Shown here: positions 24,229-32,526 of the stretch, in pieces
Position numbering within the stretch: the first letter of the stretch is position 1
How the letters are laid out: every line of letters begins with the position of its first letter
DNA from: Sphingomonas sp.
GTDB taxonomy: Bacteria; Pseudomonadota; Alphaproteobacteria; Sphingomonadales; Sphingomonadaceae
Length of the DNA stretch: 32,526 nt
Assembly: GCA_002707985.1 (NCBI GenBank)
Contig: PAOI01000066.1
Span: 1 to 32,526, forward strand
Direction of reading: 5' to 3'
The notes under the pieces: model-generated
The model's input: the letters and a program-made list of their open reading frames with translations, nothing else
What the model was told of the DNA's origin: nothing
The model's database searches: none
Translations under genes and position numbers: made by a program

Positions 24229-26808
24229 CTAGGTGACACGCAGTACCAGTTGCCCGTCGCCTTCGCCCACCTGGACAGTTGCGCCGTCCTTGACCTCACC
24301 CTTCAGGATCAAATCCGCGAGCGGGTCCTGCAGGTATCGCTGCACAGCGCGTTTCAGCGGACGTGCGCCATAGACCGGATCATATCCGACGCGGCCCAGC
24401 CAGTCGCGCGCGGCGTCTGACAGTTCGATCGCGATCTTGCGGTCCTTGAGCAGCTTCTGCACCCGCGCGACCTGAATATCGACGATTGGGCCCATATGCT
24501 CCTGGCCCAGCCGGTGGAACAGGATGATCTCGTCCAGCCGGTTGAGGAATTCGGGCCGGAAATGCGCCCGGACGACTTCCATCACCTGCGGTTCGACACT
24601 GTCGACCGACTGGCCCTCGCTCAGATTGGTTAGGAAGTTCGACCCCAGGTTCGACGTCATGATGATGATCGTGTTCGAAAAATCGACCGTGCGGCCCTGA
24701 CCGTCGGTCAGCCGCCCATCGTCGAGCACCTGCAACAGCACGTTGAACACGTCGCCATGCGCCTTCTCGACTTCGTCGAACAGCACAACCTGATAGGGGC
24801 GCCGCCGCACCGCTTCGGTCAGCACGCCGCCTTCCTCATAGCCGACATAGCCGGGAGGGGCGCCGATCAGTCGCGCAACCGCGTGTTTCTCCATGAATTC
24901 GCTCATGTCGATCCGCACCATCGCGTTGGCATCGTCGAACAGGAATTCGGCAAGCGCCTTGGTCAGCTCGGTCTTGCCGACGCCCGTCGGGCCGAGGAAC
25001 AGGAAGCTGCCCAGCGGGCGGTTCGGGTCCTGAAGCCCCGCCCGGCTGCGGCGAACGGCAGTGGAAACGGCCTTCACCGCATCCGCCTGACCGATCACCC
25101 GCGCGCCGAGCGCGCTTTCCATGTTGAGCAGCTTCTCGCGCTCGCCCTCGAGCATCCGGTCGACCGGAATGCCGGTCCAGCGGCTGACGACGGCGGCGAT
25201 ATCGTCGCTGGTCACTTCCTCGCGCAGCATCGCGCCTTCGGTGGCGCCCTGCGCTTCGGCGACCTGCTTTTCGAGCGCCGGGATCGTGCCATAGGAAAGC
25301 TCGCCTGCGCGGGCGAGGTCGCCCGAACGCTGCGCCTGTTCCAGCTCCAGCCGCGCGGCATCGAGCTGTTCCTTCAGCTTCGCTTCCGACTGGATCTTCA
25401 CCTTTTCGGCCTGCCAACGCTCGGTCAGCTGCGCGGATTCGCTTTCCAGCCCGTCCAGCTCGGCTTCGAGCTTTTCCAGCCGGTCGCGCGACGCCGCATC
25501 GGTTTCCTTCTTCAACGCCTCCCGCTCGATCTTGAGCTGGATGATCCGCCGGTCGAGCGCCTCGATTTCTTCGGGCTTACTCTCCACTTCCATGCGGATG
25601 CGGCTCGCGGCCTCGTCCATCAGGTCGATCGCCTTGTCGGGAAGGAACCGGTCGGTGATGTAGCGATTGGAAAGTGTCGCCGCCGAAACCAGCGCACCAT
25701 CGGTGATCCGCACGCCATGGTGCAGCTCATATTTCTCCTTCAGCCCGCGCAGGATCGAAATCGTATCCTCCACGGTCGGCTCGCCCACGAATACGGGCTG
25801 GAAGCGCCGCTGGAGCGCCGCGTCCTTCTCCACATATTTGCGATATTCCTCGAGCGTGGTCGCGCCGATGCAATGCAGCTCGCCGCGCGCGAGTGCGGGC
25901 TTCAGAAGGTTGCCTGCGTCCATCGCGCCTTCGGTCTTGCCCGCGCCGATCAGCGTGTGCATCTCGTCGATGAAAAGGATGATCTGGCCTTCGGCACCCT
26001 TCACTTCGTCGAGCACGCCCTTCAGCCGCTCTTCGAATTCGCCGCGATATTTGGCGCCCGCGATCAGGCTGCCCATGTCGAGCGCCATCAGCTGCCGGTC
26101 CTTCAGATTGTCGGGCACGTCGCCATTGGCGATGCGCAGGGCAAGGCCCTCGGCGATGGCGGTCTTGCCCACGCCCGGTTCGCCGATCAGCACCGGATTG
26201 TTCTTGGTGCGGCGGGCAAGGATCTGGACGGTGCGGCGGATTTCCTCGTCGCGACCGATCACCGGATCGAGTTTGCCGTCGCGTGCCGCCTGAGTCAGGT
26301 CGCGCGCGAATTTCTTGAGCGCGTCATAGCGATCCTCGGCCGACGCGGTGTCGGCAGTCCGGCCACCGCGCAGATCGTTGATCGCGGTATTAAGCGCTTC
26401 GGCCTTCACGCCCGCCGCAGCCAGCGCCTTGCCGGCATTGGTGGTCGAAGCGAGCACCAGCGCGAGCAGCAGCCGTTCGACCGTGACATAGGAATCGCCG
26501 GCCTTCTGGGCGACTTGCTCGGCCTGATCGAGAACGCGAACCGCATCGTTGTCGAGCCCCGGCGTCTGTTGCGCGCCCGATCCCGATACTGCGGGGATGC
26601 GGGCAAGCGCCGCGTCGGTTTCCTGTACCGCGCGTGCGGGGTTGCCGCCGGCCTTCTGGATCAACCCGGCGGCCATGCCTTCATTGTCTTCGAGCAGCGC
26701 CTTCAGCAGATGGTCGGGCGTGATCCGCTGATGGTTCATGCGGATCGCCACGGTCTGCGCCGACTGCAGAAAACCCTTGGCGCGGTCGGTGAATTTTTCG
26801 AGATTCAT
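24229..26808 (-). CDS. clpB: ATP-dependent chaperone ClpB
   Basis: An 859-residue hexameric disaggregase that works with DnaK to rescue aggregated proteins. The N-terminal Clp domain opens [21 protein letters not shown] (to about residue 145). The first AAA+ domain has Walker [11 protein letters not shown] middle coiled-coil (about 405-525), with an [22 protein letters not shown] heptad, is diagnostic for ClpB over ClpA/ClpC. The second AAA+ domain has GPTGVGKTE and [15 protein letters not shown]. The C-terminus ends in a D2 small domain. The length is typical. A candidate RpoH promoter lies directly upstream, in the 66-bp gap shared with the divergent ExbD-like gene. Confidence 0.98.
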   Translation of the reverse strand: MNLEKFTDRAKGFLQSAQTVAIRMNHQRITPDHLLKALLEDNEGMAAGLIQKAGGNPARAVQETDAALARIPAVSGSGAQQTPGLDNDAVRVLDQAEQVAQKAGDSYVTVERLLLALVLASTTNAGKALAAAGVKAEALNTAINDLRGGRTADTASAEDRYDALKKFARDLTQAARDGKLDPVIGRDEEIRRTVQILARRTKNNPVLIGEPGVGKTAIAEGLALRIANGDVPDNLKDRQLMALDMGSLIAGAKYRGEFEERLKGVLDEVKGAEGQIILFIDEMHTLIGAGKTEGAMDAGNLLKPALARGELHCIGATTLEEYRKYVEKDAALQRRFQPVFVGEPTVEDTISILRGLKEKYELHHGVRITDGALVSAATLSNRYITDRFLPDKAIDLMDEAASRIRMEVESKPEEIEALDRRIIQLKIEREALKKETDAASRDRLEKLEAELDGLESESAQLTERWQAEKVKIQSEAKLKEQLDAARLELEQAQRSGDLARAGELSYGTIPALEKQVAEAQGATEGAMLREEVTSDDIAAVVSRWTGIPVDRMLEGEREKLLNMESALGARVIGQADAVKAVSTAVRRSRAGLQDPNRPLGSFLFLGPTGVGKTELTKALAEFLFDDANAMVRIDMSEFMEKHAVARLIGAPPGYVGYEEGGVLTEAVRRRPYQVVLFDEVEKAHGDVFNVLLQVLDDGRLTDGQGRTVDFSNTIIIMTSNLGSNFLTNLSEGQSVDSVEPQVMEVVRAHFRPEFLNRLDEIILFHRLGQEHMGPIVDIQVARVQKLLKDRKIAIELSDAARDWLGRVGYDPVYGARPLKRAVQRYLQDPLADLILKGEVKDGATVQVGEGDGQLVLRVT

Positions 26809-26836
26809 AAGTCGTCCCTGCTATCGTCTGTCGCCA

Positions 26837-26864
26837 AGATGGTGTTGTAATTATGCAACACAAG
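26837..26864 (-). promoter_or_regulatory. Candidate heat-shock (RpoH) promoter of clpB
   Basis: Read on the minus strand: CTTGTGT as -35 (26864-26858), 13 bp, then CACCATCT as -10 (26844-26837). The RpoH consensus is CTTGAAA-N13-CCCCATNT. The CTTG core, the spacing and all but one base of the -10 agree. It would give a leader of about 20 nt before the clpB ATG. A palindrome, GTGTTG/CAACAC (26842-26861), overlaps it. Confidence 0.6.
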
Positions 26865-26874
26865 GGGAGACGCG

Positions 26875-27393
26875 ATGTTTTTTGCCCTGCTGCTCGGATC
26901 TGCGCTGCCTCAGGATGCACCGGTACCCGTGTCGCTGCAGATAGGGTTTGATGGCGCGCAGTGCACGGTCGTTTCGGATGGCGAGCAGTTCGTGGTCGAC
27001 AAAGTGATAGAGCGCGCCTCGAGTTGGGCTGCCGATCATCGAGACGTTCATATTGTGGACAGCGACGACGCGCCGGAAGCCTGTGTTACGGCGACGGTAT
27101 TTGCTTTGCAGCAGGCGGGAATCGAAAGGATTGAACAGGTTCGCGAGCCCGAACCTCTGAGGATCGCTGTTATGGCAGGCGAGCCTTGTCGGCTGACGCT
27201 GAACGACGCGGCGCTGGCGTTGGAGGACCTGCCTGCGCTCGCAGCGGCTGCGCAAGCTGGCCGGGTGAAAGTGCAGTTGCGCGCCGATCGCGACGCATCC
27301 TACGCCTGCCTTTCCCAGGTGCTCGATGTGCTTCGCAGTCACGACCTGATTGCGCGGGTCGGGCTGGTCATGAGGCCCGCCGCCAACCCCTGA
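26875..27393 (+). CDS. Secreted tandem ExbD/TolR-like domain protein, uncharacterised
   Basis: A 172-residue protein with a short hydrophobic N-terminus (MFFALLLGSALPQ), probably a signal peptide. The rest consists of two similar halves. Half 1 is about residues 17-92 and half 2 is about 93-168. Half 2 resembles the periplasmic domain of ExbD/TolR (KVQLRADRDASYACLSQVLDVLRSHDLIARVGLVMRP, where ExbD typically has an RADRDVPY-type strand and helix). Half 1 aligns to it without gaps over the central 55 residues. Each half has two Cys exactly 40 apart (Cys30/Cys70 and Cys105/Cys145), suggesting two disulfides. The ExbD/TolR transmembrane helix with its essential Asp is absent, so it is not a motor stator. 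AAGGGGAGA provides a ribosome-binding site. The function is unknown. Confidence 0.8.
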   Translation: MFFALLLGSALPQDAPVPVSLQIGFDGAQCTVVSDGEQFVVDKVIERASSWAADHRDVHIVDSDDAPEACVTATVFALQQAGIERIEQVREPEPLRIAVMAGEPCRLTLNDAALALEDLPALAAAAQAGRVKVQLRADRDASYACLSQVLDVLRSHDLIARVGLVMRPAANP

Positions 27394-27429
27394 AACGAAA
27401 ACGGCGCCCGTCACGGGGGACGAGCGCCG
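27391..27429 (-). terminator. Terminator of the second M28 peptidase gene
   Basis: CGGCGC (27402-27407) pairs with GCGCCG (27424-27429), with inner CGTC/GACG pairing past single-base bulges. On the minus strand it is followed by TTTTCGTTT. It lies 25 bp beyond the M28 stop and directly after the ExbD-like gene, so it may act in both directions, though the T-run favours the minus strand. Confidence 0.7.
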
Positions 27430-27454
27430 CTTCTGTCACTTCCGCTAAAGCGCC

Positions 27455-29119
27455 TTATTGAGCAGCTTCGGCGGCTGGTTCCTCGACGGGTGCAGGCGCC
27501 GGTGCCTTGGGAGCATCGGGCGCATAGCGATCGCCATATTCGTCGCCTTCAAACCACATCGGTGCGGTGTCGCCGTTGGCGATTTCGCGGGCGATCAGGA
27601 AGTTGATGCGCGCGAACTTGGCGGCGGCTTCCCAGTTGAACGGCAGGTCCACCTGATCGCTCACCTTGTGATAATCGGTCGCCAGGAAGTGGCGGAACGC
27701 TTCCTCGCCGCCATTCTGGAAACCCGTGACCAGGAACACCGACGGGACGCCAGCCTTCACGAAGCTGTAGTGATCCGAACGGACGAACAGATTTTCCTCC
27801 GGCATCGGATCGGGCGACAGGCTGACACCCGCCTTGGCCGTGGCGGCCGCGACGATCGGACCCAGCGTCGAATGGTCCGCGCCGAACGCAACCACGTCCT
27901 TGAAGTCATAGGTCAGCACCGGCATGTCGAGATTGACGTCGGCAACCATCTTGCCGCCTTCGACAAACCAGTTGTTGGCGAGGAAGGTCGAGCCGAGCAG
28001 GCCGTCCTCCTCCGCAGTCAGCGAAACGAACATGATCGAACGACGCGGCGCGGTTCCGGTCGATGTGAAGGCGCGGGCGGCCTCCAGCATCGTGGCGGTG
28101 CCCGACGCATTGTCCATCGCGCCGTTATAAATCTGGTCGCCTTCCAGCTCCGGATCGATGCCGTTGTGATCGAGATGCGCGGTGAGCAGCACATATTCGT
28201 TTTTCAGTTCCGGATCCGAACCCGGCAGCAGGCCGATCACATTCGGCGACTGGAACCGGCGCACCGACACCTTGCGCGACAGCATTACCTGATGCGGCAA
28301 TTCGACTGCAGTCGTTTCGATGCCCTTGGCTGCTTCCAGCGCGCCTTCGACGGTCAGATCGGTGCCTTCCAACAGCGGCGCCAGCGTTTCGGGGCGGATA
28401 TAGGCCGACATCTTGATGCCGCCCGGCGCCGCTTCCTGACGCGACGTGCCGTCGGCATTGAGCAGCTGCGTGCTCGAACCGGTGACATAATGGCCCAGCT
28501 CTTCCCACGGGATGCGTACATCCTCGGGACGCAGCACCATCAGCACGCCGACCGCGCCGTGATCGGCGGCGACCTTAACGCGGTTGACCGAACGCAGCGC
28601 GCCGGCCTGTTCCGGGGTCAGATCGGCGGGCGGGCCGACGAAATAGACGACGATCTTGCCGGTAGCATCGACGCCGGCATAATCGTCGATGCCCAGCTCT
28701 TCCGAAACCATGCCATGGCCGACGAAGACCGCGTTGCCGACGATCGACTGTTCGCCGCCTTCCAGCGCGCTGCCCGCGCCGATCAGCATGTCCTTGCCCT
28801 GTTCCAGCGGCTTGCCGTCCACCGTCATGACCGGCGTGCCTTCCAGACCGACTTCGGCGAAGGGGACCATCTGATACCAGCTGCCGTCGGGGCCGCCGGG
28901 GACGAGGCCCATCGATTCGAAGCGCGTCGCGACGAAGCGCGCCGCGACGTCATAGCCACGGTCGCCGGCATTGCGGCCTTCCAGTTCATCGCTGGCGAGG
29001 AAGGTGATGTCGGCCTTCACCCGCTCGGCCGAGAAGGTCGGCTCGTCGGCTGTCTGGGCGACCGCCACCGCCGGCGCGAGCGCCAGCGACATGGCTGTCA
29101 GGAATAAGGAAAATCGCAT
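27455..29119 (-). CDS. M28-family metallopeptidase, secreted
   Basis: A 554-residue exported zinc peptidase. The Sec signal peptide is MRFSLFLTAMSLALAPAVAVAQ with a likely AVA-Q cleavage. A PA domain is inserted at about residues 100-280. The zinc ligands are His315 (TAHLDHNG), Asp336 (GAMDNASG), Glu370/Glu371 (TAEEDGLLG), Asp398 (NLDM) and His450 (VRSDHYSF). The tail is Ala/Pro/Glu-rich. It is a paralogue of the lipoprotein peptidase at 12857-14512 but has a cleavable signal instead of a lipobox. The start at 29119 is fixed by the signal peptide; an upstream open frame to 29416 is not supported. It is divergent from the M16 peptidase across 151 bp in which I see no clear promoter. Confidence 0.93.
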   Translation of the reverse strand: MRFSLFLTAMSLALAPAVAVAQTADEPTFSAERVKADITFLASDELEGRNAGDRGYDVAARFVATRFESMGLVPGGPDGSWYQMVPFAEVGLEGTPVMTVDGKPLEQGKDMLIGAGSALEGGEQSIVGNAVFVGHGMVSEELGIDDYAGVDATGKIVVYFVGPPADLTPEQAGALRSVNRVKVAADHGAVGVLMVLRPEDVRIPWEELGHYVTGSSTQLLNADGTSRQEAAPGGIKMSAYIRPETLAPLLEGTDLTVEGALEAAKGIETTAVELPHQVMLSRKVSVRRFQSPNVIGLLPGSDPELKNEYVLLTAHLDHNGIDPELEGDQIYNGAMDNASGTATMLEAARAFTSTGTAPRRSIMFVSLTAEEDGLLGSTFLANNWFVEGGKMVADVNLDMPVLTYDFKDVVAFGADHSTLGPIVAAATAKAGVSLSPDPMPEENLFVRSDHYSFVKAGVPSVFLVTGFQNGGEEAFRHFLATDYHKVSDQVDLPFNWEAAAKFARINFLIAREIANGDTAPMWFEGDEYGDRYAPDAPKAPAPAPVEEPAAEAAQ

Positions 29120-29270
29120 CGGGACCCCCGGATATTGATCGTTGCGCGCGACCCTAATGCTGAATCGCGCGGCTGCAAGGGTGATTTGCGGAAATAATAC
29201 GCTCGGCGCTTGCGGCAATCGACGTGCGGAGTATGTTCCCGGCCATTCCAAGTACCGGGGACTCGCTTCA

Positions 29271-32144
29271 ATGAAAACTTCGCACCTTCTTTGCCGTGTC
29301 GCCGCCTGCGCGCTCGTCGCTGCGGCTGTGCCGTTTGCCGCGCCGGTGGCTGTCGCCCAGCAGGCTGACGCTCCCGAACCGGCGTCGGTGGCCGAACTCG
29401 TTTCGGCGATCGACATTCCCTATCAGGAATTCACCCTCGACAACGGCCTGCGCGTCATTGTGCATACCGATCGCAAGGCCCCGATCGTCGCGCTGTCGGT
29501 CTGGTACGACGTCGGTTCGAAGCATGAGCCAGAGGGCGAAACGGGTTTCGCGCATCTGTTCGAACATCTGATGTTCAACGGATCGGAAAATGCACCGGGC
29601 GATTTCTTCGCGCCGCTGCGCGAAGTGGGCGCGACGGATCTGAACGGCACGACGTCGTTCGATCGCACCAATTATTTCGAAACGGTCCCGCGTCCGGCGC
29701 TGGAAAAGGCGCTGTATCTGGAAAGCGACCGCATGGGCTATCTGCTCGGCGCAGTGACGCAGGAAGTGCTCGATGAGCAGCGCGGCGTCGTCCAGAACGA
29801 AAAGCGTCAGGGTGACAACAACCCCTATGGCCTTGCCTGGTACAAGATCATGGAAGGCGTGTTCGGTCCCGACAATCCCTATGGCCACAATGTCATCGGC
29901 TCGATGGCCGATCTTGATGCCGCCAGCCTGGAAACGGTGAAGAACTGGTTCCGCTCGCATTATGGTCCGAACAATGCGGTGCTGGTGCTCGCCGGCGATA
30001 TCGATGCCGCTGAAGCCCGGCCGCTGGTCGAGAAATATTTCGGCGCGATTCCCAGCGGACCGAAAAGCGAGCTGCCCGAAGTGACGGCGCGCCCGATGAC
30101 GCAGACGGTCAAGGAAACGATGACCGATCACGTCGCCGCGACGCGCATCTATCGCATCTGGCAGATTCCCGGCGTCAACGATCCCGATGCGGTGCCGCTT
30201 CAGGTAGCAGGCGGCGTGCTGGGCGGGCTTTCGTCCTCGCGCCTCGACAATATTCTCGTTCGTCAGGAAAAGCTGGCGGTCAGCGTCCAGGCGGGCGCCG
30301 ATTCGATGGCTCAGGCGGGCACGTTCGACATCATCATCAACGTTCGTCCCGGCGTCGATCCGGCACTCGTCGAACAGCGACTGGATGAAATCATCGCCGA
30401 TTATCTCGCCAACGGCCCCACCGCCGATGAAGTGCAGCGCTATGCGACCAGCACAATCGCGGGGCAGCTCGGCAGCCTCGAATCGGTCGGCGGCTTCGGC
30501 GGCAAGGCAGTGACGCTCGCCGAAGGCGCGCTCTATTCGAACGATCCGGGCTTCTATGCCAAGCAGCTTCAGGCGCTGGCCGCGACGACCCCGGCAATGG
30601 CGCAGGCCGCCGCGCAGAAATGGCTCGGCCAGCCCTATTATCAGCTGGTCATTTCGCCGGGCGACCGCGAAGCCTATGCCGAGTCCGAACAGGCCGATCC
30701 TTCGGCGGAACCCGCTGCCAACGAAGCCCCTGCCGCCGAGCAGGAAGCGACGGTCAAGCGCGATCCGATGCCCGATGTCGGTCAGCTTTCGGATCTCGAC
30801 TTCCCGGATGTGACGCGCACGACGCTGTCGAACGGCGTCGAAGTGATCTACGCGCATCGCGACGCCGTGCCGGTGACGCAGATCGCCCTCAGCTTCGATG
30901 CGGGCATGGTGGCGGACCCCGCCAATGCGCTCGGCACCCAGTCGCTGATGCTCAGCGTCATGGACGAAGGCACCGACGACATGGATTCGATCGAGCTTGC
31001 CGAAGCCAAGGAGCGGCTTGGCGCGAGCATCGGTCTAGGCGCTTCGGCCGATCGCACCACCGCGACGCTGACGACGCCCAGCCCGAACCTGACCGCTTCG
31101 GTCGAGCTTTTCTCCGACATCGTTCGCAACCCGTCGTTCGCGCCGGAGGAAGTCGAGCGGCTGCGCAATCAACTGCTTGCGTCGATTTCGCAGGAGCTCA
31201 CCAATCCGCAGGGTATTGCGATGCGGGCATTGCCGCCGCTCGTTTACGGTTCGGCCTCGCCCTATGCGAAGCTGGGCGCAGGGCGTGGCGATCCCGCGGC
31301 TGTGGCCGCGCTGTCGCGCGATGATCTTGTCGCCTTCCACGACGCCTGGATGCGTCCGGACAAGGCGAAGGTCTTCGTCGTATCGGATCGTCCGCTTTCC
31401 GAAATCGTGTCGGCGCTCGAAACCGGCTTCGGCAACTGGACCGCGACGGGCGATGCCGGGGTCAAGGATTTCAGCGCTGAAGCCGTGCAGGCTACGCCGC
31501 ACATCCTGCTGGTGAACCGCCCTGATTCGCCGCAGTCGGTGATTCTGGGCGGCCAGCTCACCTCGCTTTCGGCGCAGGGCGAGCTTCTGCCGGTGCTGAC
31601 CGCGAACGATGTGCTGGGCGGCGATTTCCTCAGCCGCATCAACATGGACCTGCGCGAGGCAAAGCACTGGTCCTATGGTGCCTATGGCATTTTCCGCCGG
31701 TACGAAAACAGCGTGCCCTATATGATCGTCGCGCCGGTTCAGGCGGACAAGACGGGGGAATCGATCGCGTCGCTTCAGGAAGACGTCACCAGCTTCCTGT
31801 CGACCAAGGGGATCACGCCCGAGGAGTTCGACCTCACCATCAAGGGCAATATCCGCGAGCTTTCGGGTGCGTTCGAAACCAGCGACTCGGTGCTCGGTGC
31901 GATGCAGAGCAACGACCTGTTCGGGCGTCCGGACGATTATTACGACACGATCGCGCAAAAATATCGCGCGCTCTCGCGTGAGGAGCTCGACGCTGCGGCA
32001 CGCGAGGCTCTCGACCCCGATAACTTCGTCTGGGTGGTGGTCGGCGACGCCGAAACCGTCCGGCCGCAGCTTGACAGTCTGGGGCTGCCTGTCGAGGTGA
32101 TCTCTGCAGAAGAGGTCGCGGGCCAGAAACCCGCGGCAGAGTAA
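29271..32144 (+). CDS. M16-family zinc metallopeptidase, two-domain, exported
   Basis: A 957-residue pitrilysin-type peptidase with a Sec signal peptide (to about residue 30, AVAQ). The first M16 unit carries the inverted zinc motif HLFEH (His95, Glu98, His99), with the distal Glu177 in VVQNEKRQ 78 residues on. The second unit (about residues 520-950) has the same fold cues (TLSNGVEVIYAH, then GTQSLMLSVMDEGT) but no HxxEH. It is presumably the non-catalytic partner, fused here in one chain. An Ala/Glu-rich linker (about 490-520) joins them. It is probably periplasmic, degrading peptides with the M28 enzymes. ATG 29271 follows GGGGAC, and the small gene at 32168 is 23 bp downstream. Confidence 0.95.
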   Translation: MKTSHLLCRVAACALVAAAVPFAAPVAVAQQADAPEPASVAELVSAIDIPYQEFTLDNGLRVIVHTDRKAPIVALSVWYDVGSKHEPEGETGFAHLFEHLMFNGSENAPGDFFAPLREVGATDLNGTTSFDRTNYFETVPRPALEKALYLESDRMGYLLGAVTQEVLDEQRGVVQNEKRQGDNNPYGLAWYKIMEGVFGPDNPYGHNVIGSMADLDAASLETVKNWFRSHYGPNNAVLVLAGDIDAAEARPLVEKYFGAIPSGPKSELPEVTARPMTQTVKETMTDHVAATRIYRIWQIPGVNDPDAVPLQVAGGVLGGLSSSRLDNILVRQEKLAVSVQAGADSMAQAGTFDIIINVRPGVDPALVEQRLDEIIADYLANGPTADEVQRYATSTIAGQLGSLESVGGFGGKAVTLAEGALYSNDPGFYAKQLQALAATTPAMAQAAAQKWLGQPYYQLVISPGDREAYAESEQADPSAEPAANEAPAAEQEATVKRDPMPDVGQLSDLDFPDVTRTTLSNGVEVIYAHRDAVPVTQIALSFDAGMVADPANALGTQSLMLSVMDEGTDDMDSIELAEAKERLGASIGLGASADRTTATLTTPSPNLTASVELFSDIVRNPSFAPEEVERLRNQLLASISQELTNPQGIAMRALPPLVYGSASPYAKLGAGRGDPAAVAALSRDDLVAFHDAWMRPDKAKVFVVSDRPLSEIVSALETGFGNWTATGDAGVKDFSAEAVQATPHILLVNRPDSPQSVILGGQLTSLSAQGELLPVLTANDVLGGDFLSRINMDLREAKHWSYGAYGIFRRYENSVPYMIVAPVQADKTGESIASLQEDVTSFLSTKGITPEEFDLTIKGNIRELSGAFETSDSVLGAMQSNDLFGRPDDYYDTIAQKYRALSREELDAAAREALDPDNFVWVVVGDAETVRPQLDSLGLPVEVISAEEVAGQKPAAE

Positions 32145-32167
32145 CACCCCCAACTGGAGTAACAGCA

Positions 32168-32467
32168 ATGGCGAATGTGGACGGAAGCTGGGATACGGTC
32201 GCCAAGACCCCGATGGGCGACCAGAAGGCGACGCTGACCGTGGTCAGCTCGGGCGACACCTTCACCGGCAACTTCAACGGCGCGATGGGTTCGGCCGAAG
32301 TCAAGGATGGCAAGGTCAATGGTGACACGCTGACCTGGAAGATGGACATCACGGTCCCGATGCCGCTGACGCTTGATTGCGAAGCGACGGTCGACGGCGA
32401 TTCGATCAACGGCACCGTCACTGCCGGCGCCTTCGGCAGCTTCCCGCTGACGGGGGTCCGCGCCTGA
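32168..32467 (+). CDS. Small beta-rich protein of unknown function
   Basis: A 99-residue protein that opens MANVDGSWDTVAKTPMGDQKATLTVVSSGD. It reads as successive beta strands separated by G-D/D-G turns (GDTFTGNFNGAMGS, VNGDTLTWKMDITVPMPLTLD, VDGDSINGTVTAGAFGSFPLTG). This suggests a small beta-barrel or sandwich, possibly lipid- or ligand-binding. There is one Cys (LDCEATVDG). It has no signal peptide, so it is probably cytoplasmic. GGAG lies upstream of the ATG. It starts 23 bp after the M16 gene and before a strong terminator, so the two are probably co-transcribed. I do not recognise a named family. Confidence 0.85.
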   Translation: MANVDGSWDTVAKTPMGDQKATLTVVSSGDTFTGNFNGAMGSAEVKDGKVNGDTLTWKMDITVPMPLTLDCEATVDGDSINGTVTAGAFGSFPLTGVRA

Positions 32468-32496
32468 CATCGGTTTAGCCGATATCGAAACGGAAA

Positions 32497-32526
32497 AGGC
32501 CCGCTCCGGGATGCCGGAGCGGGCCT
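32497..32526 (+). terminator. Rho-independent terminator, cut by window end
   Basis: A perfect 13-bp stem, AGGCCCGCTCCGG (32497-32509) with CCGGAGCGGGCCT (32514-32526), and a 4-nt loop. It is preceded by four A, so it may work in both directions. The expected T-run would lie just outside the window. It is placed 29 bp after the small beta-rich gene. Confidence 0.8.

Noticed and set aside
24757..26850. A 697-residue plus-strand frame opposite clpB
   Set aside because: It is an antisense shadow of a highly conserved chaperone gene, with no ribosome-binding site or domain.
26809..26874. CIRCE/HrcA operator upstream of clpB
   Set aside because: The palindrome arms are GTGTTG/CAACAC, not the TTAGCACTC-N9-GAGTGCTAA element.
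27458..29107. A 549-residue plus-strand frame opposite the second M28 peptidase
   Set aside because: It is an antisense shadow. The minus strand has a signal peptide and all zinc ligands.
29120..29416. 99-residue N-terminal extension of the second M28 peptidase
   Set aside because: It would bury the clear signal peptide beginning at 29119 and overlap the start of the divergent M16 gene.
1..32526. Horizontally acquired island, prophage or defence system
   Set aside because: No integrase, transposase, toxin-antitoxin pair, CRISPR repeats or phage genes were seen. Composition is even, and the tRNA-Lys has no integrase beside it or visible attachment-site duplication.

Overview
This is a GC-rich, densely packed chromosomal window that reads as an alphaproteobacterium of the order Sphingomonadales (Sphingomonas/Sphingopyxis-like). 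The assignment rests on several things: TonB-dependent receptors with carboxypeptidase-like N-terminal domains, secreted M28 and M16 peptidases, a TPR-sulfotransferase, a DUF2093 gene directly after xseA, and short palindromic intergenic repeats of the kind common in sphingomonads. I see no phage, plasmid, IS element, CRISPR array or rRNA. No gene-free stretch exceeds about 300 bases.

Layout. 1-4.4 kb: the 3' end of a DUF1801 gene, an acyl-CoA dehydrogenase (DmdC-like long type, minus), Sua5-type threonylcarbamoyl-AMP synthase (plus), aquaporin Z (plus) and msrA (minus). 4.4-9.2 kb: galE, a palindromic repeat doublet, a ZnuD-like TonB receptor (minus), tRNA-Lys(UUU) whose first ten bases overlap the folK stop codon (both minus), a family-5-type uracil-DNA glycosylase and a 59-residue membrane protein (plus). 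9.2-12.6 kb, all minus: a probable unit of agmatine deiminase (aguA), N-carbamoylputrescine amidase (aguB) and a VIT/CCC1-type metal transporter, followed by a sulfite-oxidase-like molybdoprotein. The first two convert agmatine to putrescine, and a palindromic repeat lies between them. 12.8-19.1 kb: an M28 lipoprotein peptidase (minus), a six-helix membrane protein (plus), purD (minus), then xseA, a DUF2093 gene and an M23 peptidase (plus). purD is squeezed so tightly that its stop codon overlaps the convergent gene and its start codon overlaps that of xseA.

19.4-24.2 kb: a large Oar-like TonB receptor with a strong terminator, convergent with a TPR-sulfotransferase. 24.2-27.4 kb: clpB (minus), with a good candidate heat-shock (RpoH) promoter in a 66-bp divergent gap shared with an uncharacterised secreted protein (plus). 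27.4-32.5 kb: a second M28 peptidase (minus), divergent from a two-domain M16 peptidase (plus), then a small beta-rich protein and a terminator cut by the window end.

Most of the window is core metabolism and envelope function. The most unusual item is the gene at 26875-27393. It appears to be a tandem duplication of an ExbD/TolR-like periplasmic domain that has lost the usual membrane anchor, and each copy carries a cysteine pair at identical 40-residue spacing.
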